This document shows positions 8,319 to 18,466 of a stretch of 64,000 nt of DNA, piece after piece (the first letter of the stretch is position 1; each line of letters opens with the position of its first letter). The stretch is taken from assembly GCA_001897435.1 (NCBI GenBank), contig MKSV01000007.1, forward strand, positions 248,001 to 312,000, given 5' to 3'. Under the pieces are notes generated by a model, which saw only the letters and a list, made by a program, of their open reading frames with translations, searched no databases and had not been told where the DNA came from. The translations under genes were made by a program, and so were the position numbers. The DNA is from Acidobacteriales bacterium 59-55. GTDB lineage: Bacteria > Acidobacteriota > Terriglobia > Terriglobales > Acidobacteriaceae.

Positions 8319-9113
8319 TCACATTGCGCCCAGCAGTTTGACCAGCCGCTCAAAGCCCTCTTCGCGCGCCTTTTTATTTGCCGGCGTCGGGTCCGGAGCC
8401 TCGCCCGCGCGCATGAAGCCGTGGCCTGCGCCGTCGTAGATGACGGGTTCATATTTTTTATGGGCTGCCTTCATCGCCTCGGTAGTGGCGGGAACGGTCG
8501 CGCTGATGCGGGCGTCGTTGCCTGCGTAGAATCCATAAACGGGTGCGGTGATGGCTGCGAGGTCAGATGGCGCTGGACCGTAGAAGACGAAAGCTGCGTT
8601 GAGGCCATGGCGATGGGCGGCGAAGGCAAAGGATTTGCCGCCTCCCCAGCAGAAGCCAGCCACTGCCAGCTTGCCGTTGGCTGAAGGAATCGTCTTTGCA
8701 TAGTCGGCTGCCGCGTCGAGGTCGGCATTGACCTCATCCGGATTAAGCCCGGAGACAGCCTTGGTCGCGTCGTTCTGGCTGGTAAACGAGCTGAAGTCGC
8801 CACCGTTGGGCCCGTGGCCGGAGAGCAGGTCGGGCGCGATGACGATGTATCCCGCGGCCGCGATCTCGTCGGCCATCTCTCTGGCCCAGTCGGTCAGGCC
8901 GAAGATCTCGTGGATAAGGATGACCACCGGAGCCTTCCGGCTCACCTCGGGATAGGCGACGAAGGCCTGAACCGTGCGCCCATCATGTTTCAGCGCGACG
9001 TATTCGTGATGGCGGGGGGAGGCGTCGAGGCGGGCTTTGGCCCAGTCCTGGGCCTGGGCGGCAAGGGGAAGCAGAAGGAGAACGGCGAAAATTTTAAACG
9101 CGGCATGTCGCAT
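8319..9113 (-). CDS. Exported dienelactone hydrolase family protein
   Basis: This 264-residue alpha/beta-hydrolase has a signal peptide (MRHAAFKIFAVLLLLPLAAQAQ), which suggests periplasmic location. The dienelactone-hydrolase triad is clear: nucleophile Cys155 in GFCWGG, Asp200 in YAGNDARI and His231 in GAGHGF; Glu69 in IHEIFG matches the usual activating glutamate. Characterised relatives open lactone rings in aromatic degradation, but exported versions are usually of unknown substrate. It lies between the fucosidase and peroxiredoxin genes on the same strand. Confidence 0.88.
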   Translation of the reverse strand: MRHAAFKIFAVLLLLPLAAQAQDWAKARLDASPRHHEYVALKHDGRTVQAFVAYPEVSRKAPVVILIHEIFGLTDWAREMADEIAAAGYIVIAPDLLSGHGPNGGDFSSFTSQNDATKAVSGLNPDEVNADLDAAADYAKTIPSANGKLAVAGFCWGGGKSFAFAAHRHGLNAAFVFYGPAPSDLAAITAPVYGFYAGNDARISATVPATTEAMKAAHKKYEPVIYDGAGHGFMRAGEAPDPTPANKKAREEGFERLVKLLGAM

Positions 9114-9215
9114 GGGGGGAGTGTAGCCCCCATCTCAATTGCCCGGCAAGACTTTAAGGCAAACGGCGGTGGGTCCGTATGAATTCAAACGGACCTACTG
9201 CCAGACAAGCCCCTC

Positions 9216-10793
9216 TCACACGGTAGTGAGCTTGAGAGTGATGCCGATATCGGCAGTCTGCGGACGGCTGGCCGGGAGGGTTACCCGAAGGCCGGATGCT
9301 TCCTGCCTGAACTTCATGTGGCCATCCCGTCCGAGCATCGAAACTCCGGTGATCTTTGCCGGATGCTGCGGGCTGGAGTTGCCGAGCGATGAAATCACGG
9401 CTTCTCCGTTCGGCCAGCCCTGAACAAACGCATAGATGACGGAGCCTTTGGTGGTGAAACGGACGTCTTCCGCCGTAAGGTCGGGCTTTTTGCCCTCGTT
9501 GGGATCGAATTCCTTGCCATTAGAGGCGATGACAACCTTGGTGGATGGGCCTTCGCCATAGATCTTCCAGGGCCGCGTCCCGTAGATGCCCTCGCTGTTG
9601 ACGGCCATCCAGCCGGTGATGCCGTTGAGAGTGACCATCTCCTCAGCGTCCAGTTCGCCCGAGTTGGGCAGCGGGAAGTTCAGCAGCAGGTTGCCGTTCT
9701 TGCTGACGATATCGACCATCAGGTCGATGACCTTTTTCGCGGTCTTGTACTTGATGCCGCGCTTGTAGTGCCACTGCCCGATGCAGGTGTCGGTCTGCCA
9801 TGGGGTGGGGGAGATGTCGTCGAGGACGCCGCGCTCGCGGTCAAGAGCGCAGGTTCCGGTCGTGCAGTCGCTGGCTGTCTTGCTGTTATAGACGGCTTCG
9901 ACCTTGCCGCCATGTTTGGAGGCGCTGAGGTTGTAGAGATTGGCGAGAAGGGATAGCCCATACTCGTCGAAGGGAATGCCGCCGTCGGTATAGAGCAGGT
10001 CGGGCTGGTGCTGATCGACCAGGTCCTTGATGCGGTTGAAGTATTGCTGCTTCCACCATGAGGGCGCGACGCGGCCCATGGCCTTTGCGGTCTTGGCGAA
10101 GTCGGCGGGCATGCCGGAGTAGTCGTGATAGAGGTCTTTGTACGCGGGAAGAACACCGTCGTACGCGACTCCGGCAAGAGGTCCGGTCGAGTCGCAGGTA
10201 TGGGACGGCGCGAGCCAGTCGAAGGAGTTCGACAGGTGCTCGCTTACGCCGAAGCGCAGACCACGCTTGCGCGCCGCAACCTTCCACTCGCCTACGATGT
10301 CGCGCCTGGGGCCGATAGCCTTGGCATTCCACCGAGGCTGGTATTTCGAGTTCCACATGTCGTAGTTGTCGTGGTGGACACCCATCGAGAAGAAATATTT
10401 AGCCCCGGCTTTGACGTAGAGATCCATCAGATGTTCGGGGTCCCAGCGTGCTCCCTTGAACTGGGGGATGAGATCCTTGTACCCGACCTTCGAGGGGTGG
10501 CCATAGGTTTCGACGTGGTAGTTGTATTGAGGAGAACCCTGGATATACATGTTGCGGGCGTACCAGTCGCCGTCTTCCACTCCCGACTGCGGCCCCCAAT
10601 GGGACCAGATGCCGAACTTGGCATCGGCAAACCAGGCGGGGATGCGGTAGCCGGCGAGCGACGCGCGCGCCCCTTTGAAGGGGCCGGAAGCGATGGGAAG
10701 GCTCGGAGCCGACTGCGCGAACGAAGGCCGTAAGGCCAGCGATGGAGCGGTGGCAGCAAGAAGTTGCAGGGCTCTGCGGCGGCTGATTTCCAT
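9216..10793 (-). CDS. Tat-exported alpha-L-fucosidase, GH29
   Basis: This 525-residue retaining alpha-L-fucosidase should release terminal L-fucose from glycans outside the cytoplasm. The N-terminus MEISRRRALQLLAATAPSL is a Tat-type signal. The GH29 (beta/alpha)8 barrel starts near residue 50 (AWFADAKFGIWSHWG), has the conserved paired histidines (GVHHDNYDMW, His140-His141) and the probable nucleophile Asp270 in DLLYTDGG. A C-terminal beta-sandwich follows. I prefer ATG at 10793 to an upstream in-frame TTG at 10802 because GGAG is too close to the TTG. The divergent gene is the HerA-like ATPase. Confidence 0.93.
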   Translation of the reverse strand: MEISRRRALQLLAATAPSLALRPSFAQSAPSLPIASGPFKGARASLAGYRIPAWFADAKFGIWSHWGPQSGVEDGDWYARNMYIQGSPQYNYHVETYGHPSKVGYKDLIPQFKGARWDPEHLMDLYVKAGAKYFFSMGVHHDNYDMWNSKYQPRWNAKAIGPRRDIVGEWKVAARKRGLRFGVSEHLSNSFDWLAPSHTCDSTGPLAGVAYDGVLPAYKDLYHDYSGMPADFAKTAKAMGRVAPSWWKQQYFNRIKDLVDQHQPDLLYTDGGIPFDEYGLSLLANLYNLSASKHGGKVEAVYNSKTASDCTTGTCALDRERGVLDDISPTPWQTDTCIGQWHYKRGIKYKTAKKVIDLMVDIVSKNGNLLLNFPLPNSGELDAEEMVTLNGITGWMAVNSEGIYGTRPWKIYGEGPSTKVVIASNGKEFDPNEGKKPDLTAEDVRFTTKGSVIYAFVQGWPNGEAVISSLGNSSPQHPAKITGVSMLGRDGHMKFRQEASGLRVTLPASRPQTADIGITLKLTTV

Positions 10794-10943
10794 AGAGGGC
10801 AATTCTCCAGGGGATTGGTTTACCGAGCAAAGTTAACGTTTTAGATTGAGAAATGCAAGCATCGGGCAGTAGAGAGTGGAAAAGTTATCTGCTTCGAAGG
10901 TCCATTTTGATAGGGTAGTCTTCAGGTCTGCTGGAGGGTGTGG

Positions 10944-12446
10944 ATGGTTGAGATGCCGATGATTGCGAAGGGTGACGACGAGCTTTATCTGTTGCCGGGA
11001 ATGGCGAATCGTCATGGGTTGGTGGCGGGTGCGACGGGGACGGGCAAGACTGTGACCTTGCAGGTAATGGCTGAGGCGTTGAGCTCGATCGGTGTACCGG
11101 TCTTCGCGGCGGATGTGAAGGGCGACCTTTCGGGGATCAGCCAGCCGGGGAAGAGTTCCCCAAAGTTCGACGAGCGGGTGAAGCTGTTGGGGCTGGGCGA
11201 GGTGAAGTTCGCCGGTTGCCCCGTGGTGTTCTGGGATGTCTTCGGCAAGCAGGGGCATCCGGTGAGAGCCACCGTGAGCGAGATGGGACCGCTGCTTCTC
11301 AGCCGGATTCTGAACCTGAACGACACGCAGTCGGGCGTGCTTACTCTGGTCTTCAAGATCGCCGACGACAGCGGCCTGCTGCTGCTCGACATGAAGGATC
11401 TACAGGCCATGTTGCGGCATGTGGGCGAAGCGGCAAAGGAGTACCAGACGCAGTACGGAAATATCTCGGCGGCCAGCATCGGAGCGATTCAGCGCGGGCT
11501 GGTCGCCCTGGAGCAGCAGGGTGGGGAAGCATTCTTTGGCGAGCCCGCGTTGAATATTGAAGACCTGTTGCAGGTAGACGCGAAGGGGCAGGGCGTGGTG
11601 AATATCCTCGCGGCGGACCAATTGATGCAGTCGCCCCAGCTTTATGCCACGTTCCTGCTCTGGCTGATGAGCGAACTGTTCGAGAAGCTGCCCGAGGTTG
11701 GCGATCTGGAGAAGCCGAAGCTGGTGTTCTTCTTCGACGAGGCGCACCTGCTGTTCAACGATCTGCCTTCTGTTTTGCAGAATAGGATTGAACAGGTGGT
11801 GCGGCTGATCCGGTCCAAAGGGGTAGGCGTGTATTTTGTGACGCAGAATCCGATCGACGTGCCCGATACGGTGCTGAGCCAGCTGGGGAATCGGGTGCAA
11901 CATGCGCTGCGCGCTTTTTCGCCGCGCGATCAGAAGGCAGTCAAGGCTGCGGCGCAGACCTTCAGGACGAATCCGAAGCTGGATGTCGAGACCGTAATCA
12001 CGCAACTCGGCGTGGGCGAGGCGCTGGTCTCCTTTCTGGAGGAGAAGGGAACGCCGGGAATCGTGGAGCGGGCGATGGTATGTCCCCCGCATAGCCAGAT
12101 CGGGCCGATTACACCGGAGCAGAGGGAGGCAATTATCAAAGGCTCTGTCGTGGCGGGAGTCTACGAGGCGGCGGTGGATCGCGAGTCGGCCTACGAGCGA
12201 TTGAAGAGCAAGGCTGCCGGGGCGGCAACTCCGGCTCAGGTGGCGGCTTCAGGCGGCGGATCTGGTTGGCTGGGTAGTTTAGAGGCAGCGGCAGGATCGG
12301 TGCTGGGTGGCTCGGGGAGCGGCCGTCGCGGAGATACGCTGGTTCAGGCGATGGCAAAGAGCGCGGCGCGAACGATGGGAAGTACCGTCGGGCGGCAGAT
12401 TATTCGGGGAGTTCTGGGATCATTACTGGGAAGTAGCAGAAGATAG
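10944..12446 (+). CDS. HerA-like ATPase (DUF853/YjgR family)
   Basis: This 500-residue P-loop ATPase is of the helicase-HerA-like DUF853 type. Walker A is GATGTGKT near residue 30 and Walker B is [10 protein letters not shown] in the middle; a sensor-like segment ([13 protein letters not shown]) follows. The C-terminus is a low-complexity Gly/Ser/Ala tail. The family is widespread (E. coli YjgR) but its role is not established, and no nurA partner is adjacent. ATG at 10944 is favoured over GTG at 10938 because GGAGG at 10933-10937 is then properly spaced. Confidence 0.88.
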   Translation: MVEMPMIAKGDDELYLLPGMANRHGLVAGATGTGKTVTLQVMAEALSSIGVPVFAADVKGDLSGISQPGKSSPKFDERVKLLGLGEVKFAGCPVVFWDVFGKQGHPVRATVSEMGPLLLSRILNLNDTQSGVLTLVFKIADDSGLLLLDMKDLQAMLRHVGEAAKEYQTQYGNISAASIGAIQRGLVALEQQGGEAFFGEPALNIEDLLQVDAKGQGVVNILAADQLMQSPQLYATFLLWLMSELFEKLPEVGDLEKPKLVFFFDEAHLLFNDLPSVLQNRIEQVVRLIRSKGVGVYFVTQNPIDVPDTVLSQLGNRVQHALRAFSPRDQKAVKAAAQTFRTNPKLDVETVITQLGVGEALVSFLEEKGTPGIVERAMVCPPHSQIGPITPEQREAIIKGSVVAGVYEAAVDRESAYERLKSKAAGAATPAQVAASGGGSGWLGSLEAAAGSVLGGSGSGRRGDTLVQAMAKSAARTMGSTVGRQIIRGVLGSLLGSSRR

Positions 12447-12450
12447 GCTC

Positions 12451-12491
12451 TTAAGCCCATTCTTCGAACAGCGGTCGAAGAATGGGCCTAA
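12451..12491. terminator. Hairpin between convergent HerA-like and small membrane-protein genes
   Basis: A 13-bp perfect stem (12455-12467 with 12475-12487, arm GCCCATTCTTCGA) with a 7-base loop extends to about 17 bp with one mismatch. It starts just after the HerA-like stop and ends just before the stop of the minus-strand small gene. No T-run follows on either strand, so it may act as an RNA-end stabiliser or imperfect terminator. Confidence 0.6.
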
Positions 12492-12493
12492 GC

Positions 12494-12637
12494 TCATATA
12501 ACTTTGAGCAGAAGCAGGATGAGAACGATGAGCAGGATCAGGCTGATTCCGCCACCGCCGTAATAACCGAGTCCTGGGCCCAGACGATAGCCGCCAAAAC
12601 CGAACACCAGAATCAAGATAATCAGAATAATGAGCAT
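12494..12637 (-). CDS. 47-residue Gly-rich membrane protein (DUF3309-like)
   Basis: This short gene encodes two hydrophobic segments (MLIILIILILVFGFGG and ISLILLIVLILLLLKVI) separated by a Gly/Tyr-rich turn (RLGPGLGYYGGGG). The layout resembles the small DUF3309 family, which is common in Proteobacteria and Acidobacteria and has unknown function. A good Shine-Dalgarno (GGAG, six bases before the ATG) supports it as real. It lies between the truncated haemoglobin gene upstream and a hairpin directly after its stop. Confidence 0.75.
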   Translation of the reverse strand: MLIILIILILVFGFGGYRLGPGLGYYGGGGISLILLIVLILLLLKVI

Positions 12638-12718
12638 TGCACATCTCCGTGACGGCGAAGGTTCGCTCGCTGAAAGTGAGATGCAGTTTTTGCGGTATGT
12701 GCAACGAACGATTACAAA

Positions 12719-13120
12719 TTATCGATTGAGCAACTCTGCTTCCGCGAAGCTGGGCCGAGTGTAAGCGAGGCCTGCCTTGAAGTTGACGGCGATGCGCTCG
12801 GAGCGGGCGATGATGGAAGCAGCGTGTTCGGGTGTCATCACCTCATGTGCTGTTTCCGCGAAGAGACCCAGCCAAACGGTAAAGTGGCTGGGTTCGAGCG
12901 GAAGCGGAATCTGCAGGTGCGTCATCATCGGATCGCCCTTGTAGCGTCCGGTGGTAAGCATGACGGTCGACCAGAAGTTCTTGAGTTTGGCGAGGTGTTC
13001 GGGCCAGTCTTTGACGAGTGCGTTGAAGATGGGGCCAATCTCGGGATCGACCTGAACTTTGGCGTAAAAGCGGTCGACGAGATCGCTGATCTCTTCTTCG
13101 GTAACTTTCTCGGTGCTCAT
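12719..13120 (-). CDS. Group III truncated haemoglobin
   Basis: This 133-residue protein has the 2-on-2 globin fold of group III truncated haemoglobins. Recognisable blocks are LVDRFYAKVQVDPEIGPIF (helix A/B region with the conserved Phe-Tyr), NFWSTVMLTTGRYKGDP and THLQIPL, where His68 is the likely proximal haem ligand, followed by HFTVWLGLF. Known members bind oxygen or nitric oxide and are linked to microaerobic or nitrosative stress, as in Campylobacter Ctb. It is cytoplasmic. The gene precedes the small membrane-protein gene on the same strand with an 81-base gap. Confidence 0.92.
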   Translation of the reverse strand: MSTEKVTEEEISDLVDRFYAKVQVDPEIGPIFNALVKDWPEHLAKLKNFWSTVMLTTGRYKGDPMMTHLQIPLPLEPSHFTVWLGLFAETAHEVMTPEHAASIIARSERIAVNFKAGLAYTRPSFAEAELLNR

Positions 13121-13270
13121 GCTGTCTAGTTTAAAGGGGAGAGGCCGATTGCGCCTATGACTTAAGTTTGGAGGTGCCCCCTCCCCCCGTACTCAAGTCC
13201 TAAAGTATTCGAAGTAAATGCTTTAAGTCCGGACCTTGGGTATACCCGAAGAGGCGAGCTACGGCTCGCA

Positions 13271-13306
13271 CTTAACCATCCCCCCGGTGTCCGGAGGATG
13301 GTTAAG
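13271..13306. terminator. Hairpin downstream of the beta-helix protein gene
   Basis: A perfect 11-bp inverted repeat (CTTAACCATCC, 13271-13281 with 13296-13306) lies 20 bases beyond the stop of the minus-strand beta-helix gene. No T-run is visible. The same spacer also holds a pyrimidine-rich stretch (about 13170-13190) reported as a finding. Confidence 0.5.
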
Positions 13307-13325
13307 TCAAGTTTCGTGCGATGGA

Positions 13326-14438
13326 TTACTGCTCCTGAACGATGCCTGCGGCGTTGTCGTGCATGCGGTTGGTGGCGGCTGCGTCGGTGTTGAGTTGCGC
13401 GTTCTGCATGACGCGGATGGCGGCGGTGGCGCTGAAGGCAATCTCGGACGATTGAACCGTCGCCGCTGCTCCTGGGGCGAGCGCGACAGCGGCGTTGGCC
13501 AGACCGCCCTTGGTGCCGGCGTATTTGATGACAGTGTTCCGGAGAATGTTCTTCGGGCTCTTGGATTGGAAGTAGATGCCGTCCCAGAAGCCGGGGGCCT
13601 CTTCCCCGCCGGTAAAAGTGATGGGATGAGTTGCAGTGCCTTCAGCGGTGAGAGAGCCGTTCTCATTGACGTTGATGCCGAAGCCTTCGTGGAATTCGAG
13701 GCGAGCGCCGGGTTCGATGGTGAGGTGAGCCTTGATCTCGGGAGTGCCTTCGAGTCGGTAGGGAACGGCGAGAGCGTGCCAGGTGGCGTCTTCCTCGATC
13801 TCTGCGTCGTTGAAGTGGATCAGGACGTAATTGTGCGCGTTATTGGCGAAGGTGGTGGCGGCGTCCAGCGCCGCGGCATCGCCGGCCTTGATGCTGAGGG
13901 GAATATTGTCACCTTCGAAGTGGTTGGCTTCGAAGTGGCTGAGGGTGCCGCGCTGGAGGACATTGAGTCCGACGCTCGCCGCGTTGCGGATAGTGGTGTG
14001 GTCGATGGAGAGGCGGGCGCCGACGCCGACCTGAACGGCCCCTTCATCGCTGCTGCCCTTCTGTCCGGCATCTTCTACGGTGACATAACTGAGATGGTTT
14101 CGAGGACTGTTGGAGCCGATGCGCAGGCCGGTCCAATAACCGGGAGCGTGCTCCCTACCGCGGAGAACGATAGGCTTGTCGGCAGTGCCGACGGCGTTGA
14201 TGAAGCCTCCGTTTTCAAAGGAAAGCGCCGAGTCTTCGCCGAAGGAGATGGTGGTGCCGGGATTGATGGTGAGCGGCGCGGAGACGGAGGCGAAGGTGTT
14301 GATGATGTAGCAGGGCTCGGTAAGAATGAGCGGCTGGCGAAACTGCGCGTCGGTGAGGGTGTGGCAGGGAGGAGGGGTTCTGCGTGCGGCATGAGGAGGT
14401 GCAATGAGGAGAGCAATGGCGAAGAACGGTAAGAGCAT
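13326..14438 (-). CDS. Exported right-handed parallel beta-helix protein
   Basis: This 370-residue protein has a signal peptide (MLLPFFAIALLIAPPHAA) and then short beta-strand repeats typical of right-handed parallel beta-helices (pectate-lyase/NosD-like fold). Two halves repeat: GTADKPIVLRGREHAPGYW near residue 90 and GTATHPITFTGGEEAPGFW near residue 255, each followed by an NSPRNHLSYVTV- or SKSPKNILRNTV-like block. I see no catalytic residues of a known polysaccharide lyase, so substrate and activity are unknown; surface binding is an alternative. A long open frame on the opposite strand is a shadow of this gene. Confidence 0.72.
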   Translation of the reverse strand: MLLPFFAIALLIAPPHAARRTPPPCHTLTDAQFRQPLILTEPCYIINTFASVSAPLTINPGTTISFGEDSALSFENGGFINAVGTADKPIVLRGREHAPGYWTGLRIGSNSPRNHLSYVTVEDAGQKGSSDEGAVQVGVGARLSIDHTTIRNAASVGLNVLQRGTLSHFEANHFEGDNIPLSIKAGDAAALDAATTFANNAHNYVLIHFNDAEIEEDATWHALAVPYRLEGTPEIKAHLTIEPGARLEFHEGFGINVNENGSLTAEGTATHPITFTGGEEAPGFWDGIYFQSKSPKNILRNTVIKYAGTKGGLANAAVALAPGAAATVQSSEIAFSATAAIRVMQNAQLNTDAAATNRMHDNAAGIVQEQ

Positions 14439-14610
14439 GGACCCGCTTTCTGGTTTGGGATGAAAGGCTGCTGATGTTCAGCGCTCGATTATCTGATGAG
14501 GGAATTGCCGCTGGGTTTGTTTAGAGACGAGATTAAAACTCAGCTAAGTGAGGCGGCACCAGGATTTGATGGAAGGAATTTTCTAAGCGTGCATCTTCCC
14601 ATGAGATCAC

Positions 14611-15576
14611 TTACTTCGCCCGGGGATGTGTCTCGTCATAAACCCGCTGCACCTGTCCCACGGTCAACTGCGTATATCGCTGTGTCGTCGATAACCGCTC
14701 GTGACCCAGCATCTCCTGAATTGAGCGCAGATCGGCACCTTCCTCCAGCATGTGCGTGCCAAAGGCATGGCGTAGCGTATGCGGATGCACATCCGCTGCC
14801 AGCCCACGGCTCAGGGCGATGGCCTTCACGATTCTGCCCACGCTTCGCGTCGTCAACCGGCAATCTCCCCGCATGCGCAAATTCGTCAGCAACGGCCCAT
14901 CATGCACCAGACCACCTTTGCCTGCGGCTATCAGCTTCGCTTCGCGCAGCGGAAGATAAATTCTCAAAGCCGCGGCTGCTTCATCGCCCAGCGGAACCAG
15001 CCGCTCCTTCTTTCCCTTGCCTCGCACCAGCACAGCGTCGTCCCTCCACTTCACGCTGCCCATATTCAGACCCACCAGCTCCGAGTTGCGAATCCCGCAG
15101 CCATAGAGCAGCTCGAAGATCACCCGGTCACGCTCCGGCCACGCCGCCGCTTCAGCCGCCTCCTGCTTGCCCGGCTTTTCCAGGGAATCGAGCACACGGT
15201 TGACCTCTTCCATGCTCGGCACCCGGGGCAGATGCAGTGGCCGCTTCGGCGTGCTTACCAGCAGTGCCGGATTCTGCGCCACTTTTCCCTCCTTCGCCAG
15301 CCATTTGAACCACGACCGTATCGCCGCCAGTGCCCGCGCCGCACTCGCCTTGGTCAGCCCACGCTCATACAGCACGCCAAGGTACGCGCGAATATGCAGA
15401 TGCTCCACCGCCGCAATGCGCACATCCTTGCCCAGCGTCTCATTCAGATAAGCAGCAAACCCGCGCACCTCCCGCGCATACGCCCGCACCGTATGCTCCG
15501 ACGCGCCGCGCTCATTCGCGAGCATCGCCAGAAATCCCTCAGCTAGTCCATCGAAACTGAAGTTGTCTGTCTTCAC
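14611..15576 (-). CDS. xerC: Tyrosine recombinase XerC
   Basis: This 321-residue tyrosine recombinase has an N-terminal SAM-like core-binding domain (about 8-105) and a C-terminal catalytic domain. All six catalytic residues are present: Arg163 (GCGIRNSEL), Lys187 (VRGKGKKER), His266 and Arg269 (HTLRH), His292 ([10 protein letters not shown]) and Tyr301. The [13 protein letters not shown] block favours XerC over XerD. With XerD it should resolve chromosome dimers at dif. It is the last gene of an overlapping three-gene unit (xerD, small membrane protein, xerC); its ATG overlaps the preceding stop by four bases. Confidence 0.9.
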   Translation of the reverse strand: MKTDNFSFDGLAEGFLAMLANERGASEHTVRAYAREVRGFAAYLNETLGKDVRIAAVEHLHIRAYLGVLYERGLTKASAARALAAIRSWFKWLAKEGKVAQNPALLVSTPKRPLHLPRVPSMEEVNRVLDSLEKPGKQEAAEAAAWPERDRVIFELLYGCGIRNSELVGLNMGSVKWRDDAVLVRGKGKKERLVPLGDEAAAALRIYLPLREAKLIAAGKGGLVHDGPLLTNLRMRGDCRLTTRSVGRIVKAIALSRGLAADVHPHTLRHAFGTHMLEEGADLRSIQEMLGHERLSTTQRYTQLTVGQVQRVYDETHPRAK

Positions 15577-15869
15577 GCAATTGGCGCTCCTTTGCGACGT
15601 TTTCTAAACTTAGCAATGGCGATAGCCACTAGAGCAAAAAGAATCCAATTGAAAAGAACGATAAGTACTGGATTCGGATCATGAATATTTGACACCATGG
15701 CAGATAGGAGTGCCCCGCCAAATCCGATTAGCCCAAATACACCCAGAAACCAAGAGCAGGGCCCATCTTCATTGCAGATACCTATCCACGGCAAAACTGA
15801 CAGTACAGCCAGACAACCAGAGATGGCCCAGATCCAAATTAACGTCCTCGACTGAAGTTTAGGCGTCAA
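15573..15869 (-). CDS. 98-residue membrane protein between xerD and xerC
   Basis: The protein has three probable membrane segments (about residues 9-29, 38-60 and 67-86) and a basic C-terminal tail ([13 protein letters not shown]). It also has two cysteines in [12 protein letters not shown] do not recognise a family. Its start overlaps the end of xerD by 11 bases and its stop overlaps the xerC start (ATGA), so all three genes are probably translationally coupled. The base composition is visibly more AT-rich than either xer gene, which hints at later insertion. Its role in recombination, if any, is unknown. Confidence 0.65.
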   Translation of the reverse strand: MTPKLQSRTLIWIWAISGCLAVLSVLPWIGICNEDGPCSWFLGVFGLIGFGGALLSAMVSNIHDPNPVLIVLFNWILFALVAIAIAKFRKRRKGAPIA

Positions 15870-16806
15870 CTCCCAGCCTCTTCTTCCCCCTCGGATGATG
15901 CTCCCGATGCACCGCTTTCAAATGCCCCAGCGCCACATGCGTATACACCTGAGTTGTCGCAATATCCGCATGCCCCAGCAGCGTCTGCACGCTTCTCAAA
16001 TCCGCGCCATGCTCTACCATGTGCGTCGCACAACTATGCCGCAGCATGTGCGGACTCGCCTTCGTCCCCACCACAGACGCGCTTCGCACCATCTCCCAAA
16101 CCCACTGCCGCGTCAGCGCCTTTCCCCGCACGCTCAAAAATAGCGCCCGCGATAACGTCCCGCGTCGCACCAACCCCGGTCGCCCCAGAGACAGATACCG
16201 CTCCAGCGCTTCCACCGCACTTCGCCCCAACGGAACGATCCGTTCCTTATCGCCCTTGCCGCGCACCTGCGCCCGAGCCTGATCGAGATGCAGGTCCTCC
16301 ACCCCCAGCGCGCAGATCTCTCCCACGCGCAGCCCACCCGCATACAGCAGCTCAAGAATCGCGTGATCGCGCAGCGCCAGTCCGTCCGCATCCGCGACCC
16401 TCGCAGCCGCGCCCGCCCGTTCCAGCATCTCGCCTACCTCGCCTTCGGCAAGCGACTTCGGCAGCACCTTCCAGCTCGCAGGAGTCTCGATATTGACAGT
16501 CGGATCATGATCGATCCGCTTATCCATTAATAGCCAGCGATAAAACCCCCGTAGCGCGCTCAACTTTCGGGCAATCGACCTCGACTCGACTCCATGGCTC
16601 CGCAGACTCTCCATGAATCCGCTCACGTCCCCTTGCGCGGCCGACACCAGTACCCCGTTTCGGCCTTCAAGGTGCTCCGCAAACTGCTCCAGATCGCGCT
16701 GGTAGGCCTCGCAGCTCGCAGGCCGCAGCCCTTTTTCGACACGCAGATACGCAACAAACTCCCGCACCGTCTGTGCGTTGCCCGCAACCTGAACCTCTGT
16801 TTGCAT
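15859..16806 (-). CDS. xerD: Tyrosine recombinase XerD
   Basis: This 315-residue recombinase starts at ATG 16806; an in-frame upstream extension to 16854 adds residues unlike the family. The core-binding domain (TVREFVAYLRVEKGLRPAS onwards) is followed by a catalytic domain with Arg160 (GGLRVGEI), Lys184 (VRGKGDKER), His253 and Arg256 (HMLRH), His279 (LGHADIATTQ) and Tyr288. The LRHSCATHMVEHGADLRSVQ block is XerD-like. It forms one operon with the small membrane-protein gene and xerC. XerD normally completes dimer resolution after activation by FtsK. Confidence 0.9.
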   Translation of the reverse strand: MQTEVQVAGNAQTVREFVAYLRVEKGLRPASCEAYQRDLEQFAEHLEGRNGVLVSAAQGDVSGFMESLRSHGVESRSIARKLSALRGFYRWLLMDKRIDHDPTVNIETPASWKVLPKSLAEGEVGEMLERAGAAARVADADGLALRDHAILELLYAGGLRVGEICALGVEDLHLDQARAQVRGKGDKERIVPLGRSAVEALERYLSLGRPGLVRRGTLSRALFLSVRGKALTRQWVWEMVRSASVVGTKASPHMLRHSCATHMVEHGADLRSVQTLLGHADIATTQVYTHVALGHLKAVHREHHPRGKKRLGVDA

Positions 16807-16987
16807 AGCCTCATTATCCCCCTGAAATCCCCTCCGAAATCCGCCGGAACCCACCTAGCCATCACCACCCTCGCCACTCCTCAAAATAGAAAGAATCCAG
16901 GCGAGTGCGCCATGCTTTGCATCCTTACCGCGAAGGTTGGGGTTGCACACTTTCACCGGTCTCCGCGCTGATAAACTCAAAGCAGTC

Positions 16988-18373
<1,386 letters not shown>

Positions 18374-18466
18374 GCCGATCACGGCAACTTCTGCTTCCTC
18401 TTACGTATCGCGCTAATAGAACTCCTATATATATACTTCATGGGTCCGTAATTGAGGGGCCAGAAG

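Noticed and set aside
13236-14432. 398-codon open frame opposite the beta-helix gene
   Set aside because: The minus-strand frame has a signal peptide and beta-helix repeats; the plus-strand product is low-complexity Gly/Val/Asp sequence.
14611-16806. Integrated element or integron marked by two tyrosine recombinases
   Set aside because: The enzymes have XerC- and XerD-type signatures, are surrounded by housekeeping genes such as ffh, and no attachment repeats, cargo genes or phage genes are visible.
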